A stretch of DNA of 64,000 nt from positions 1-64,000 of the forward strand of contig JADKCK010000012.1 of the NCBI GenBank assembly GCA_016718845.1. Direction: 5' to 3'. The notes below the pieces were generated by a model. That model was given only the letters and a program-made list of their open reading frames with translations. It made no database searches and was not told where the DNA came from. The stretch's first letter is position 1. Each line of letters begins with the position of its first letter. This DNA comes from Sphingobacteriales bacterium. GTDB lineage: Bacteria; Bacteroidota; Bacteroidia; Chitinophagales; UBA2359. The position numbers were made by a program, and so were the translations under genes. This document shows positions 34,426 to 44,271 of the stretch, piece after piece.

Positions 34426-35442
34426 ATGATTTTAGACAAAAAATATTTTTCGAGGCATTTTTTAGGTGTTTGTTTGTTGGTATACCTATTAATAGGCACA
34501 ACAATGGGTAGGGTTTTGGCGCAGTCGGTTACAACAGATTCTACGCAACGTATACCATTTTTGCGGTATGCCAACATGCCTAATAAGGGGCGTATTATTG
34601 GGGTATCGGCTGTTGGTGGGGTGGGTTATACGGCAGGTATGGCGGCTGTTAGTAGGCTTTGGTATGCACAGTATCCCCAAACATCGTTCCATTTTTTTAA
34701 TGATAACAGTGGGTGGTTACAAATCGACAAAGTTGGTCATGCTTGGACAGCCTATAGCGAAGCCCTATTGGCGGCGCGTTTGTACCGTTGGGCGGGCGTA
34801 AAATCAAATACATCGGCATGGATTGGGTTTGGCTTGGGCAATTTGTTTCAGGGTGGCATTGAGGTATTAGACGGATACTCGGTGGGCTGGGGTGCCTCGA
34901 CGGGTGATTTAATTGCCAATGTATCGGGTACAAGCCTTATGTTAGGGCAAGAGTTGTGGTGGAAAGAGCAACGAATTGCATTCAAATACTCGTCGCGGAA
35001 GCCTGTTTATAGCAACTATCCCTTGGCGGTACAAGAGCGTGCCTTAGACTTGTATGGCAACAGCCTAGGCGAGCGCTTGCTGAAAGATTACAACGGGCAA
35101 AGTTATTGGTTATCGGCTAATGTAAGTTCGTTTATGCGCCGCCGACCTGCTGGTTTTCCGCAATGGCTAAACGTGGCAGTAGGCTACGGAGCCGAGGGCA
35201 TGTTGGGTGCCGAGCGCAACACTTGGCAAAATCCAAGCGACAGTACACAAATGTTAAATTACAGTTATATACCGCGTGTTAGGCAATATTATTTGTCGTT
35301 AGATGTAGATTTTACGCGCATACCTACCCGCTCGAGGTGGCTAAAAATGTTATTTTTAGGTTTAAATACTTTAAAAATCCCTTCGCCAACTTTAGAGTAT
35401 AATAATAGAGATAAATTTGTGTTTCATCCGGTTTATTGGTGA
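34426..35442 (+). CDS. DUF2279 (YfiM-like) outer-envelope protein
   Basis: The 338-residue protein has an N-terminal export signal (FLGVCLLVYLLIGTTMG ... LAQ). A YfiM-like middle has QIDKVGHAWTAYSEALLAA, GFGLGNLFQGGIEVLDGYS and WGASTGDLIANVSGTSL, with a conserved His and Asp pair. The C-terminal part has aromatic beta-strand stretches (QYYLSLDVDFTRIP). Membership in DUF2279 is clear from the KxGHAW motif and the DGYS(x)GWGAS segment. The family is presumed to be located in the outer membrane; its function is unknown. Confidence 0.85.
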   Translation: MILDKKYFSRHFLGVCLLVYLLIGTTMGRVLAQSVTTDSTQRIPFLRYANMPNKGRIIGVSAVGGVGYTAGMAAVSRLWYAQYPQTSFHFFNDNSGWLQIDKVGHAWTAYSEALLAARLYRWAGVKSNTSAWIGFGLGNLFQGGIEVLDGYSVGWGASTGDLIANVSGTSLMLGQELWWKEQRIAFKYSSRKPVYSNYPLAVQERALDLYGNSLGERLLKDYNGQSYWLSANVSSFMRRRPAGFPQWLNVAVGYGAEGMLGAERNTWQNPSDSTQMLNYSYIPRVRQYYLSLDVDFTRIPTRSRWLKMLFLGLNTLKIPSPTLEYNNRDKFVFHPVYW

Positions 35443-35539
35443 TGATATGAGCTACTGACTTTGGGTTATAAGGCTTTCATGACCCCAAAACTTCTTCAGT
35501 TTCTTAAATCCTCAAAAAATTTCTTTAAAATCAAATCCT

Positions 35540-36925
35540 ATGTCTAACATTTCAACGCTTATACAAAAATACGATGTTCCTACACCGCGCTATACTAGTT
35601 ATCCAACCGTTCCGTATTGGGACGAAAGCACCTTTGATGCCCACACTTGGCAGCAACTAGTGCGCGAGGCTTTTGAGCGCAACAGAACAGGCGGGTTAAG
35701 CCTTTACATACATCTGCCTTTTTGCGAAAAACTTTGTACCTACTGCGGTTGTAACAAACGCATAACTACCAACCACAAAGTAGAAGAGCCTTATATTGAT
35801 AGCGTTTTGCGCGAGTGGGATATGTATCTTGCCCTATTTGACCAAAAACCGGTACTAAAAGAGCTACACTTAGGTGGTGGCACACCCACATTTTTTTCGG
35901 CACACAACCTACAGCATTTGTTGGGCAACATTTTACAACAGGTAACACCTGCCCCCGAACACGAATTTAGCTTTGAGGCTCATCCCAATAACACCACCGC
36001 CCAACATCTGCAAACCCTTTACAACTTAGGTTTTAGCCGACTAAGCCTTGGTATACAAGATTTTGACGAACGAGTGCAATTTATTATCAACCGCCCGCAA
36101 ACCTTCGAAAAAACCAAACAAACTTTTGACGAGGCTAGACAAATAGGCTACCAATCAATTAATGCCGATATTATTTTTGGTTTGCCGCTACAAACCGAAG
36201 ATAGCATACGCCTAACCATTGGGCGCGTATGCGAGCTAATGCCCGAACGCATTGCCTTTTATAGTTACGCCCATGTACCCTGGAAAAGCCCCGCACAGCG
36301 CCGCTATACCGAAGCCGACCTACCAAAAGCCGAAACCAAACGCCGCTTATACGAGTTGGGGCGCGAGCTATTACAAAAAGCAGGCTATATAGAAATAGGT
36401 ATGGATCATTTTGCACTGCCCAACGATGCCTTATTTAAATCGGTTAACAATGGCACCATGCACCGCAATTTTATGGGTTATACCACCCAACATACCGAGT
36501 TGATGCTGGGCTTAGGTGTATCGAGCATTAGCGACACTTGGACAGCTTTTGCACAAAACCACAAAGAAGTAGAAGAATACGAAGCAATAGTTAATAGCGG
36601 ACAATTGCCCGTAGTAAAAGGACATATTTTGAACAACGAAGACCAATATATCCGCCGCCATATTCTTAACCTAATGTGCCAAGGTACTACAAGCTGGGAT
36701 ACTAACAGTACTTATGCCCCGCTAATGCAAGAAACCTTGCAACGCCTACAACCATTGGCAAACGATGGCTTGGTAACATTAAGCACCAACAACATCCCAA
36801 ACCAAGTACAAGTAACAATAACCGAAAACGGTAAATTGTTTTTGCGCAACATAGCCCTTCAATTTGATACCCGATACTGGGGTAAACAAGCCAACGATAA
36901 ACCCGTTTTTAGCAAAAGTATCTAA
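35540..36925 (+). CDS. hemN: Oxygen-independent coproporphyrinogen III oxidase
   Basis: The 461-residue radical-SAM enzyme has YIHLPFCEKLCTYCGCNK, with the CxxxCxxC cluster ligands and the additional Cys that is typical of true HemN rather than HemW. The start PTPRYTSYPTVPYW is the family N-terminus, and GGGTPTFFS follows for SAM binding. It decarboxylates coproporphyrinogen III to protoporphyrinogen IX under low oxygen. Length is normal. The next gene starts 12 bp downstream, so a shared transcript is likely. Confidence 0.95.
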   Translation: MSNISTLIQKYDVPTPRYTSYPTVPYWDESTFDAHTWQQLVREAFERNRTGGLSLYIHLPFCEKLCTYCGCNKRITTNHKVEEPYIDSVLREWDMYLALFDQKPVLKELHLGGGTPTFFSAHNLQHLLGNILQQVTPAPEHEFSFEAHPNNTTAQHLQTLYNLGFSRLSLGIQDFDERVQFIINRPQTFEKTKQTFDEARQIGYQSINADIIFGLPLQTEDSIRLTIGRVCELMPERIAFYSYAHVPWKSPAQRRYTEADLPKAETKRRLYELGRELLQKAGYIEIGMDHFALPNDALFKSVNNGTMHRNFMGYTTQHTELMLGLGVSSISDTWTAFAQNHKEVEEYEAIVNSGQLPVVKGHILNNEDQYIRRHILNLMCQGTTSWDTNSTYAPLMQETLQRLQPLANDGLVTLSTNNIPNQVQVTITENGKLFLRNIALQFDTRYWGKQANDKPVFSKSI

Positions 36926-36937
36926 AATAAATTAGCT

Positions 36938-38587
36938 ATGGATAATCTAGAAATATGGCGTTTTTTAGCAGGTATTGGCTTCTTTATCCATGGAATGGGG
37001 CAGATAGAAAATGTACTAAAAAACGTATCGGGTAGGTCGTTAAAGCTTTTTATTAGCCGCAATACGCAAAATTTATTTAAAGCCATTGCCATCGGAGCCA
37101 TTATTACCGGCATTGCGCAAAGCAGTTCGGTGGTATCACTTATTGTGCTTGCTTTTGTCGAGGCAGGTGTTATTACCTTCCGCAATGCCTTGGGGCTTAT
37201 TTTAGGTACCAATTTAGGTACTACTTTGTCTAGCTGGATTGTTGCCACCGTTGGCTTTAAAGTTAACATAACTGGTTATGCTTTCCCCATTATTGCCATT
37301 ACAACCATTGGCATGTTTTTTTTCGAAAAAAAGAGAAACCTATACAACCTGTTTTCTTTGTTTTTTGCCATTGGTATCTTGTTTTTGGGTTTAGGTTTTA
37401 TGAAAGAAAGTGCCGAGATACTTGTCAGTCATATTGATTTAAGCGCCTACACTAATCACAGTATAACTTTTTATGTATTATTTGGTTTTGTACTCACCAC
37501 CATTATCCAATCTAGTGCAGCAACAGTAGCCCTAACCCTTACAGCCATTTACACGGGTGTTTTAACGTTTCCGTTGGCGGTTGCTATTGTTATTGGCTCG
37601 GAGGTAGGTACTACCATAAAAATATTATTGTGGGGCGTAAAAGGCTCGGTTGATAAAAAACGAGTAGCTTGGGGAAACTTTATCTACAATATATTCACCT
37701 CTATAATTGCCTATCTATTTTTATACAAGATAGTGTATTTCATAGAAAACATAGTAGGCATTACCGACCCATTAATAGGTTTGGTATTTTTTCAATCGTT
37801 AATAAACTTCATGTCTATATTGTTGTTTGTGCCTTTTTTAAACCTATTTTCCAATTGGTTAGAGCGCAAATTCAACGCCCAAAATCAAACACAAAATTCG
37901 TATATTAGCCCCAACTTACCCGTAACGCCCACACTCGCCACCGATTTGATGCAAAAAGAATCAGAAAATTTGCTCAACAAATCGCTTTTATTTAGCCAAA
38001 ATATATTACATACCAACACTACCAAACCCGAAGGATTGGTTCAAAATTTAAAGTCGTTTACCAAAACATTCGAAAATATAGAAAACGAATACCAACGCCT
38101 AAAACAAACCGAAGGCGACCTACTGCACTACATAGCCACCGTTATAGAAAAACACAAGGTAAGCAAAACAAAAACTACCAAACTGCTCAGGTACGCCCAC
38201 TCTGCCCGACAATCGGTTTATGCCGCAAAAACCATAAACGATATTGCCCATAACCTTACAGAGTTTGAAGCATCTGCCAACAACCTATTACACCAACAAG
38301 GCGCTATTATCAGCACCGAATGGAGCGATTTTGAGCAACAATTTAAACAACTAATGTTGTACACTAAACCCAACGATTTATCATTGCAAATTGATGCCTG
38401 TATGATAGAAATAAAAAAAATGGACGAAAAACAAAAAATCGAAATATTTGATTGGCTAAAAAACCATCAACTAACCGAAATAGAAGCCTCTACACTCATG
38501 AATGTGCATCGCGAGATACGCTCTTGCAAAAAATCTTTGCTAAAAGCATTAGCCAACCTACGCATGGACACAAGCCCACATAACTAA
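36938..38587 (+). CDS. Na/Pi cotransporter family protein with PhoU-like tail
   Basis: The 549-residue protein has two inverted transport repeats with the QSSS signature (AQSSSVVSLIVLAF near residue 65 and IQSSAATVALTLTAI near 190), about eight membrane helices, and LGTNLGTTLSSW/GSEVGTTIKILLW segments. The C-terminal 200 residues (about 335-545) are helical and charged, as in the PhoU-like domain of bacterial NptA/YjbB proteins. It should take up or export phosphate with Na+. It follows hemN at 12 bp. Confidence 0.9.
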   Translation: MDNLEIWRFLAGIGFFIHGMGQIENVLKNVSGRSLKLFISRNTQNLFKAIAIGAIITGIAQSSSVVSLIVLAFVEAGVITFRNALGLILGTNLGTTLSSWIVATVGFKVNITGYAFPIIAITTIGMFFFEKKRNLYNLFSLFFAIGILFLGLGFMKESAEILVSHIDLSAYTNHSITFYVLFGFVLTTIIQSSAATVALTLTAIYTGVLTFPLAVAIVIGSEVGTTIKILLWGVKGSVDKKRVAWGNFIYNIFTSIIAYLFLYKIVYFIENIVGITDPLIGLVFFQSLINFMSILLFVPFLNLFSNWLERKFNAQNQTQNSYISPNLPVTPTLATDLMQKESENLLNKSLLFSQNILHTNTTKPEGLVQNLKSFTKTFENIENEYQRLKQTEGDLLHYIATVIEKHKVSKTKTTKLLRYAHSARQSVYAAKTINDIAHNLTEFEASANNLLHQQGAIISTEWSDFEQQFKQLMLYTKPNDLSLQIDACMIEIKKMDEKQKIEIFDWLKNHQLTEIEASTLMNVHREIRSCKKSLLKALANLRMDTSPHN

Positions 38588-38642
38588 AAACATATTTTCG
38601 TTTAAATCACCAATATCATCCACCCCACAAAAGCCTGCACCC

Positions 38643-38720
38643 GCCCCGCTTGACGCGGAAAATGTCTTTTTTGGGGGTGATGCTTAGCACTCCCTGACTC
38701 GATTAGTTGGTGCCACCCCC
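38643..38720 (-). repeat. Dispersed hairpin repeat, copy 2
   Basis: On the minus strand the order is GGGGGTGGCACC, CGAGTCAGGGAGTGCTAAGC, CACCCCC, AAAAAAGACATTTTCCGCG, then CAAGCGGGGC. It matches copy 3 (57516-57595) almost base for base. It lies between the phosphate transporter and the DinB-like gene. Confidence 0.75.
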
Positions 38721-38803
38721 ATAAAAAAAGCAAGCGCAGCCAACCCAAATTTTAAGCATTGGCATCAAACAACATCATCTAACAAAAACACCTAAAAATT
38801 ACT

Positions 38804-39280
38804 ATGCAAAAAACATACCGCCAAGGAGCCATCGGCGCCCTACTCGACGAATACGAAAGAGCCATTATTGACCTTCAACAAGTAATTAGCCACCTATCCA
38901 ACACCCAACTAACCACCATTGCCGACCACAACACCACCGACCCCGATTGCGTATCTATCCAAACAGTGCTACACCACGTCGTAAATTCGGGATTTGGCTA
39001 TGCCACCTACATCCAAAAACTTAAAAACCCCGATGTAATCCGCCCCAAAACAAACCTACGCCCAAGCACCACCGATTACTACAACGACCTAAACCAAATG
39101 TTTGCCTTTACCCTTGATACCTTTGCTAACATGAGCGATGAAGAAGCCGAAAAAAGCGAAAAAATACATAGCCCTTGGGGCATTATATACGACATTGAAC
39201 AACTAATGGAACACGCCATTGTACACATTTTGCGCCATAGACGACAAATAGAAAAATTTATAATTCACTTATCTAAATAA
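38804..39280 (+). CDS. DinB-like four-helix protein
   Basis: The 158-residue protein has the DinB/YfiT metal-binding pattern: a His in QTVLHHVVNSGFGYA (near residue 60) and HAIVHILRHRRQIEKF (His-x3-His with the final HRRQ) near residues 138-155. The fold is a four-helix bundle; many members are metal-dependent transferases or bacillithiol-related enzymes. The substrate is not known. A strong terminator follows. Confidence 0.85.
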   Translation: MQKTYRQGAIGALLDEYERAIIDLQQVISHLSNTQLTTIADHNTTDPDCVSIQTVLHHVVNSGFGYATYIQKLKNPDVIRPKTNLRPSTTDYYNDLNQMFAFTLDTFANMSDEEAEKSEKIHSPWGIIYDIEQLMEHAIVHILRHRRQIEKFIIHLSK

Positions 39281-39301
39281 AAAATTCAATACAAAACAAT
39301 A

Positions 39302-39333
39302 ACTTCCGCTTTTTTTGTTGCGGAAGTTTTTTT
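39302..39333 (+). terminator. Terminator after the DinB-like gene
   Basis: ACTTCCGC pairs with GCGGAAGT and ends in TTTTTTT. Confidence 0.8.
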
Positions 39334-39449
39334 GTGTGAAAAAATAGCTATTTTTGCCCCCAATATATCATCAAACAAGCACTTTAATTAATGTTTTGAC
39401 CAAGTAGTATTTTTACGTCAAAATGCCATAACACTAAAACAAGCAAACC

Positions 39450-40877
39450 ATGAAACGTATCTTTACACTCCTCCTCTCTTTGTGGTTAGTAACCAACGCA
39501 TCGGCTGCCCAAAATGGCACACTTAGCGGCACTGTCACCGATGCAAAAACCAACGACCCCATACCATTTGCCACCCTCACTACCCTATCGGGCAATACCA
39601 TACAAGGTATACAAACCGATATCGATGGCAATTACATACTACCACTGCCCGAAGGCACTTATCTACTTAGCATTAGCTCGGTAGGCTACGAAAAGCAACA
39701 AATTGCCCAAACCATAAAAGCAGGCGAAACTACTATATTTAACATCGCCCTAAAATCAACCGAAACTATTTTAGATGCAGTTGTGGTAACAGGCAGCAAA
39801 TTTGAACAACGTTTGGGCGAACAAACCGTATCACTCGAGGTAATTAAACCCTCGTTGGTAGAAAATACCAACAGCACCTCCGCCGACCAAGCCATACAAC
39901 GCGTGCCGGGTGTAGTAGTCATAGACCAACAAGCCAACATACGCGGAGGCAGTGGCTTTTCGTATGGGGCAGGTAGCCGTGTGTTGTTGTTAATGGACGA
40001 TATGCCCATGCTAACCGCCGATTTGGGCTTTCCACGTTGGGATTTTATGCCCATCGAAAACCTCGAACAAATAGAAATTATTAAAGGAGCAAGCTCGGCA
40101 TTGTATGGCTCGGCAGCAATGAACGGCATTATTAATATGCGCACCGCTTATCCCAAATCGGAGCCTGTTACCAAATTTGCCCTTTTTAACAATATCTACC
40201 AAAACCCACGCGATAATACCGTAATTACGCTTAACACCGACGGCTCGCCACGCGACACCCTACAAAAATCGTGGTGGGGCAACGAACAACCTTACGAGCG
40301 TGGAGCATCGTTTGCCCATCGCCAACGATACGGACAATTTGACTTGGTAGCAGGTGCCTATCTCTACGACCATAAATCGTGGCGAGCCACCGAATTTAGC
40401 CGTCGCGGACGTGCCAACGTAAATATGCGATACAGATTTAAAAAAGCACCCGGCTTGTCGGCGGGCTTAAATACCAATTATCAGGCAATAAAAAGCGGTA
40501 CCTTTTTAATATGGAACGATATAGGAAAAAGCACAAGTGATGTTGAAATGTACAGAACATGGATAGCAAATGATACCATTGTTAACCGCACTTATTTATT
40601 AACTGTTGACCCTTTTGTAGAGTATTTTAATGCAGCATCGGGTATTAAACAAAAATTAATAGGACGATACTACAAAAATAACAACCACACCACCCAAAAC
40701 CGCACTACCTTATCCGACCTATATTATGGCGAATACCAATTTCAAAAACGTTTCGAAACCATTGATTTGGTGCTAACCACAGGCGTTGTGAGCAACTATG
40801 CCAAAGTTGATGCCGAACTATATACAGGAGGACATCACTACCTTGTCGAATGTAGGGGCATACTTGCAGGGCGATAA
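39450..40877 (+). CDS. TonB-dependent receptor, N-terminal part (frameshifted)
   Basis: The frame starts with a signal peptide (FTLLLSLWLVTNASAAQ), a carboxypeptidase-regulatory-like domain (GTLSGTVTDAKTNDPIPFA), then the plug domain (AVVVTGSKFEQRLGEQ, ADQAIQRVPGVVV, NIRGGSGFSYGAG, IEIIKGASSALYGSAAMNG) and the first barrel strands. It breaks at about 40830: the frame gives LYTGGHHYLVEC, while the +1 frame continues naturally with ITTLSNVGAYLQ. Removing one G from GGAGGAC at 40826-40832 restores LYTGDITTLSNVGAY. Outer-membrane receptors of this kind import metal chelates, vitamins or glycans; the substrate is unknown. Confidence 0.9.
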   Translation: MKRIFTLLLSLWLVTNASAAQNGTLSGTVTDAKTNDPIPFATLTTLSGNTIQGIQTDIDGNYILPLPEGTYLLSISSVGYEKQQIAQTIKAGETTIFNIALKSTETILDAVVVTGSKFEQRLGEQTVSLEVIKPSLVENTNSTSADQAIQRVPGVVVIDQQANIRGGSGFSYGAGSRVLLLMDDMPMLTADLGFPRWDFMPIENLEQIEIIKGASSALYGSAAMNGIINMRTAYPKSEPVTKFALFNNIYQNPRDNTVITLNTDGSPRDTLQKSWWGNEQPYERGASFAHRQRYGQFDLVAGAYLYDHKSWRATEFSRRGRANVNMRYRFKKAPGLSAGLNTNYQAIKSGTFLIWNDIGKSTSDVEMYRTWIANDTIVNRTYLLTVDPFVEYFNAASGIKQKLIGRYYKNNNHTTQNRTTLSDLYYGEYQFQKRFETIDLVLTTGVVSNYAKVDAELYTGGHHYLVECRGILAGR

Positions 40878-41772
40878 AAAATTTATGGACAAGATAAATG
40901 TGTCGCTGGGGGTAAGATACGAACGCAACAAAATAGATACCCTAAAAGCCGAAGCCAAACCAGTTTATAGGGCAGGTATTAACTATCAACCCGCCGAATA
41001 TACTTTTATTAGGGCATCGTATGGCGAGGCATACCGATTTCCGACCATCTCCGAAAAATATTTAAGTACCTCAGTCGGTTTATTTGGCGTATATCCTAAT
41101 CCCGATTTAGTATCCGAAACAGGTTGGAGTGCGGAGGTGGGCATTAAACAAGGTTTTAAAATATCGGAATGGACAGGCTTTGCCGACATTGCAGGCTTTA
41201 TTAGCCAATACGACCGAATGATGGAATTTTCATTTGGATTAAACTATCCAGGTGTGGGTTACAAATCGTTAAATGTAGGCGACACCCAAATAACGGGCTT
41301 AGATTGCTCAATAGCAGGGCAAGGTAAATTGTTTGGTATGCCCACCAATTTGTTAGCAGGTTATACCTACATAGACCCAATATACCGAACATTCGGAAAA
41401 TTTCAGAAAGAACAAAGTAGCGATAGCACCCAAAATGTGCTAAAATACCGTTTTAGACACATGGCTAAACTAGATGCCGAAACAACCGCTAACAAAGTAA
41501 CCGTTGGCATAACCGTGCAATACAACAGTTTTATGGAAGCTATTGATAATGCATTTATGATTTTTGCTGGTAATTATCGCAGAGACCACCAAGGCGAAAG
41601 TACCATGGTTTGGAGTGCTCGTATTGCTTATAATATAGCTAGCAATGCTAGTATCTCGTTTTTGTGCAACAACCTAACTAACCTCGAATATGCCCTAAGC
41701 CCCGTAAAAATAGAAGCTCCACGTAACTTCACATTACGTTTTAACTACAATATAGATTACTCAAAAAATTAA
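40798..41772 (+). CDS. TonB-dependent receptor, C-terminal barrel (second frame)
   Basis: This frame completes the receptor: VGAYLQGDKKFMDKINVSLGVRYERN, then IRASYGEAYRFPTISEKYL, the usual late-barrel motif, and the final strand FTLRFNYNID. The start codon at 40798 lies inside the other frame and is not a true start. Together the two pieces would make about 774 residues, normal for the family. Either the contig has an extra G at 40830-40831 or the gene is broken in this cell. A terminator follows at 41792. Confidence 0.88.
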   Translation: MPKLMPNYIQEDITTLSNVGAYLQGDKKFMDKINVSLGVRYERNKIDTLKAEAKPVYRAGINYQPAEYTFIRASYGEAYRFPTISEKYLSTSVGLFGVYPNPDLVSETGWSAEVGIKQGFKISEWTGFADIAGFISQYDRMMEFSFGLNYPGVGYKSLNVGDTQITGLDCSIAGQGKLFGMPTNLLAGYTYIDPIYRTFGKFQKEQSSDSTQNVLKYRFRHMAKLDAETTANKVTVGITVQYNSFMEAIDNAFMIFAGNYRRDHQGESTMVWSARIAYNIASNASISFLCNNLTNLEYALSPVKIEAPRNFTLRFNYNIDYSKN

Positions 41773-41791
41773 CAAGCAACAGTTAATAATC

Positions 41792-41833
41792 AAAAATCCC
41801 CCAAATGCCATTTTGCTTTTGGGGGATTTTTTT
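41792..41833 (+). terminator. Terminator after the TonB receptor
   Basis: AAATCCCCCAAA pairs with a TTTGGGGGATTT stem and ends in TTTTTTT; it can also serve corA on the other strand. Confidence 0.8.
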
Positions 41834-41878
41834 GATAGTCGCTTTTTTATAATTAATAATTAACAATCAATAATTAAA

Positions 41879-42943
41879 TCATAGCCATTTTCGATACCTG
41901 AAATACCCCACCATACTTGCCACCAATAAAACCATAACAATCCAAACGGTGTAATAACCATAATGCCAATGCAGCTCGGGCATATACTCAAAGTTCATAC
42001 CATACACACCAGCAATAAAAGTAAGCGGAATAAAAATGGTAGATATAACTGCCAACACTTTCATTACGCCATTCATTCGGTTCGATATATTTGACATATA
42101 CAGGTCAACAAGGTCAGCCACCGAATCGCGGCAACTTTCAACATTTTCTATCACCTCTACACAATGGTTATAAATTTCTTGCAACAGCCACCGACTATCA
42201 TTGTTGCTTTGGTAATAACTTTCGCGTACCAATTTAGAAATAATTTCGCGCATTGGTGTTACAGCTCGTTTTAACACAATTGATTGTTTGCGCAGATGAT
42301 AAATTTGCACCAAAGTTTCATCGCCTATATCTTTGAGCAAGTTATCTTCAATTTCTTCCACTTCTTCGTCCAATTGTTCCAAAATCAGAAAAAAATTGTC
42401 AATAATAGCATCAATCAGCGAATAAAGCAAGTAGTCGGCGGTATAATTGCGGTCGTTTTTTGTGGTTCGTTTATTATTTGTATTTCTAAGTTTAGCTCGT
42501 ACTTCTTCAAAAACATCGCCCTCGCGTTCTTGTATCGAAATAACATAGTTATGTCCGGCAATAAACGACAGTTGTTCTACCTCAATCGTTTCATTTTTTT
42601 CGTTGTACCATAAATCGCGCAAAATTAAGTACAAGTAATCATCAAAATCTTGTAACTTTGGGCGCTGTTCGGTGGCAAACAAGTCGTCGAGCACAACAGC
42701 ATCTACCCCAAACAAATTACCAATGGCACGTATAGCTTCTATTTGATGCAAACCTATAATGTCAATCCAGTATAAAGTGTCGGTATCGGTGTAGTTGCTA
42801 CTTACTATTTCGTTCCAGTCAAGCACTTGTTTTTCAACACAATCTTGTTTGTTGTAAATAATAAGCCTAATATTGTTTTGCTCCGAAATAGTTCGGTTTT
42901 GCGATATATTAGCCGCTAAGGGCTTATTTGAGGTAGGTAACAT
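41879..42943 (-). CDS. corA: CorA-type magnesium/cobalt transporter
   Basis: The 354-residue protein has the CorA pore signature AGVYGMNFEYMPEL (GMN) in the first of two C-terminal membrane helices, with WHYGYY as periplasmic loop and VWIVMVLLVASMVGYFRYRK as second helix. The large N-terminal part is an alpha/beta funnel with WIDIIGLHQIEAIRAIGNLF. CorA pentamers conduct Mg2+ (also Co2+ and Ni2+) into the cell. It is transcribed alone. Confidence 0.95.
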   Translation of the reverse strand: MLPTSNKPLAANISQNRTISEQNNIRLIIYNKQDCVEKQVLDWNEIVSSNYTDTDTLYWIDIIGLHQIEAIRAIGNLFGVDAVVLDDLFATEQRPKLQDFDDYLYLILRDLWYNEKNETIEVEQLSFIAGHNYVISIQEREGDVFEEVRAKLRNTNNKRTTKNDRNYTADYLLYSLIDAIIDNFFLILEQLDEEVEEIEDNLLKDIGDETLVQIYHLRKQSIVLKRAVTPMREIISKLVRESYYQSNNDSRWLLQEIYNHCVEVIENVESCRDSVADLVDLYMSNISNRMNGVMKVLAVISTIFIPLTFIAGVYGMNFEYMPELHWHYGYYTVWIVMVLLVASMVGYFRYRKWL

Positions 42944-43148
42944 GGCTATTTATACTTGGTTTTGTACAAAAAAATGATGGAAGACAAAAAAATCGCTCAA
43001 AAGTCGTTATTTTTAGGCAATTTGTATAGACATCGAAAAAGTTTTTCTAAATTGCAGGCGTTTTTGGGCTTTATATCAATGCTTGCCTCTTTAAGTGACA
43101 TAAAAAGTATCCCTACTTTTCAACAAACACCATAATTGTTCATAAATA

Positions 43149-44258
43149 ATGAAAAAAAACGAAAAAGATAACTTTGTTATAGACTTTGATGCCCGCTGGA
43201 AAGAACTAATACACAGCTTCACCGAAGATTTCATTGCCTTTTTCTTACCAACATTATATCCACTTGTCGACTTTACTAAACCTCCCGAGTTTTTAGAACA
43301 AGAATTACAAAAATTGTTTCCGAACGAAGAACTTGCAGGTAAAAAAATTAGTGATAAACTAATAAGATTGTACCTAAAAGATGGTCAAGAATGGTTTGTG
43401 TTGGTACACATAGAGGTAGAAGGCGATGCCCCAACAGCTTATTCGAAAGAGGTTTTTAAGTATTATTACCGCATTTTAGACCGACACGAGGTAGACATTA
43501 CCACCATAGTTGTTTATGTAGGCGATAAAGTACCTAAACACCACAACATTTACACACGTAGTTTTCATGGTACCGAACTCATCTTTAAGTTCAATACCTA
43601 TATCGTAAAAAAACAAGACCCCGCAAATCTATTAGCCTCCGACAATGTTTTTGCACTGGCTATATTAGCAAACTTGTATGTACTACAAAGTAAAAATCAG
43701 TTCGATAAACGTTTTGCGTTTAAGTATCAACTATTAGATTTGCTACTTCAAAAAAACTATCCCAAGCAAACCATTAAGGAACTCTTTGTGTTTATAGATT
43801 ACTTAATGCTGCTACCCAAAGAACTTGAACAACAATTATCCATTAAAATCAAAAAAGTTATGACTTTTATACACAAAGGGCATCGCTTGCTCATAAACGA
43901 CCTAAGTATCCAAGAATACGGCAAAAGCGTTGAGCAAATGCTAAAAGAAATTGAAAACGCTGTTGCCAAAGAAGAACAACTATTGGCTCAACAAAAAGCC
44001 AAAGAAGAACAACTATTGGCACAACAAAAAGCCAAAGAAGAACAACTATTGGCGCAACAAAAAGCCAAAGAAGAACAACTATTGGCACAACAAAAAGCCA
44101 AAGAAGAACAACTATTGGCACAACAAAAAGCCAAAGAAGAACAACTTATCGTCAATATGCACCAAAATTTGCACATCGATAGCCAAACAATAGCCACCAT
44201 TTGCAATATCCCCCTCGAAATTGTGCAGCAAGTATTAACACAAAAAGGCTTAATCTAA
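43149..44258 (+). CDS. Rpn-family (PD-(D/E)XK) nuclease with coiled repeat and C-terminal domain
   Basis: The N-terminal 250 residues match the Rpn/YhgA-like group: DKLIRLYLKDGQEWFVLVHIEVEGD, then VFKYYYRILDRHEVDITT. The usual ExQ of Bacteroidota members (EVQG) appears as EVEG, so one active-site residue is altered. At about 270-330 are five exact 11-residue repeats (KEEQLLAQQKA), a coiled coil. The last 40 residues (MHQNLHIDSQTIATICNIP ... VLTQKGLI) form a small helical end domain. The internal ATG at 43860 (KKVMTFIHKGH) is exactly where the two downstream copies begin. In E. coli, Rpn proteins are known to be restrained by products translated from an internal start in their own gene (RpnS). 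Confidence 0.88.
   Translation: MKKNEKDNFVIDFDARWKELIHSFTEDFIAFFLPTLYPLVDFTKPPEFLEQELQKLFPNEELAGKKISDKLIRLYLKDGQEWFVLVHIEVEGDAPTAYSKEVFKYYYRILDRHEVDITTIVVYVGDKVPKHHNIYTRSFHGTELIFKFNTYIVKKQDPANLLASDNVFALAILANLYVLQSKNQFDKRFAFKYQLLDLLLQKNYPKQTIKELFVFIDYLMLLPKELEQQLSIKIKKVMTFIHKGHRLLINDLSIQEYGKSVEQMLKEIENAVAKEEQLLAQQKAKEEQLLAQQKAKEEQLLAQQKAKEEQLLAQQKAKEEQLLAQQKAKEEQLIVNMHQNLHIDSQTIATICNIPLEIVQQVLTQKGLI
43965..44129 (+). repeat. Five 33-bp units coding KEEQLLAQQKA
   Basis: Five 33-bp units run without interruption, each almost identical (GCT/GCA/GCG differences only at the Ala codon). The copy at 44377-44475 has three units, and the copy at 44618-44824 has none. Confidence 0.9.
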
Positions 44259-44271
44259 GCGTTCATACCTC

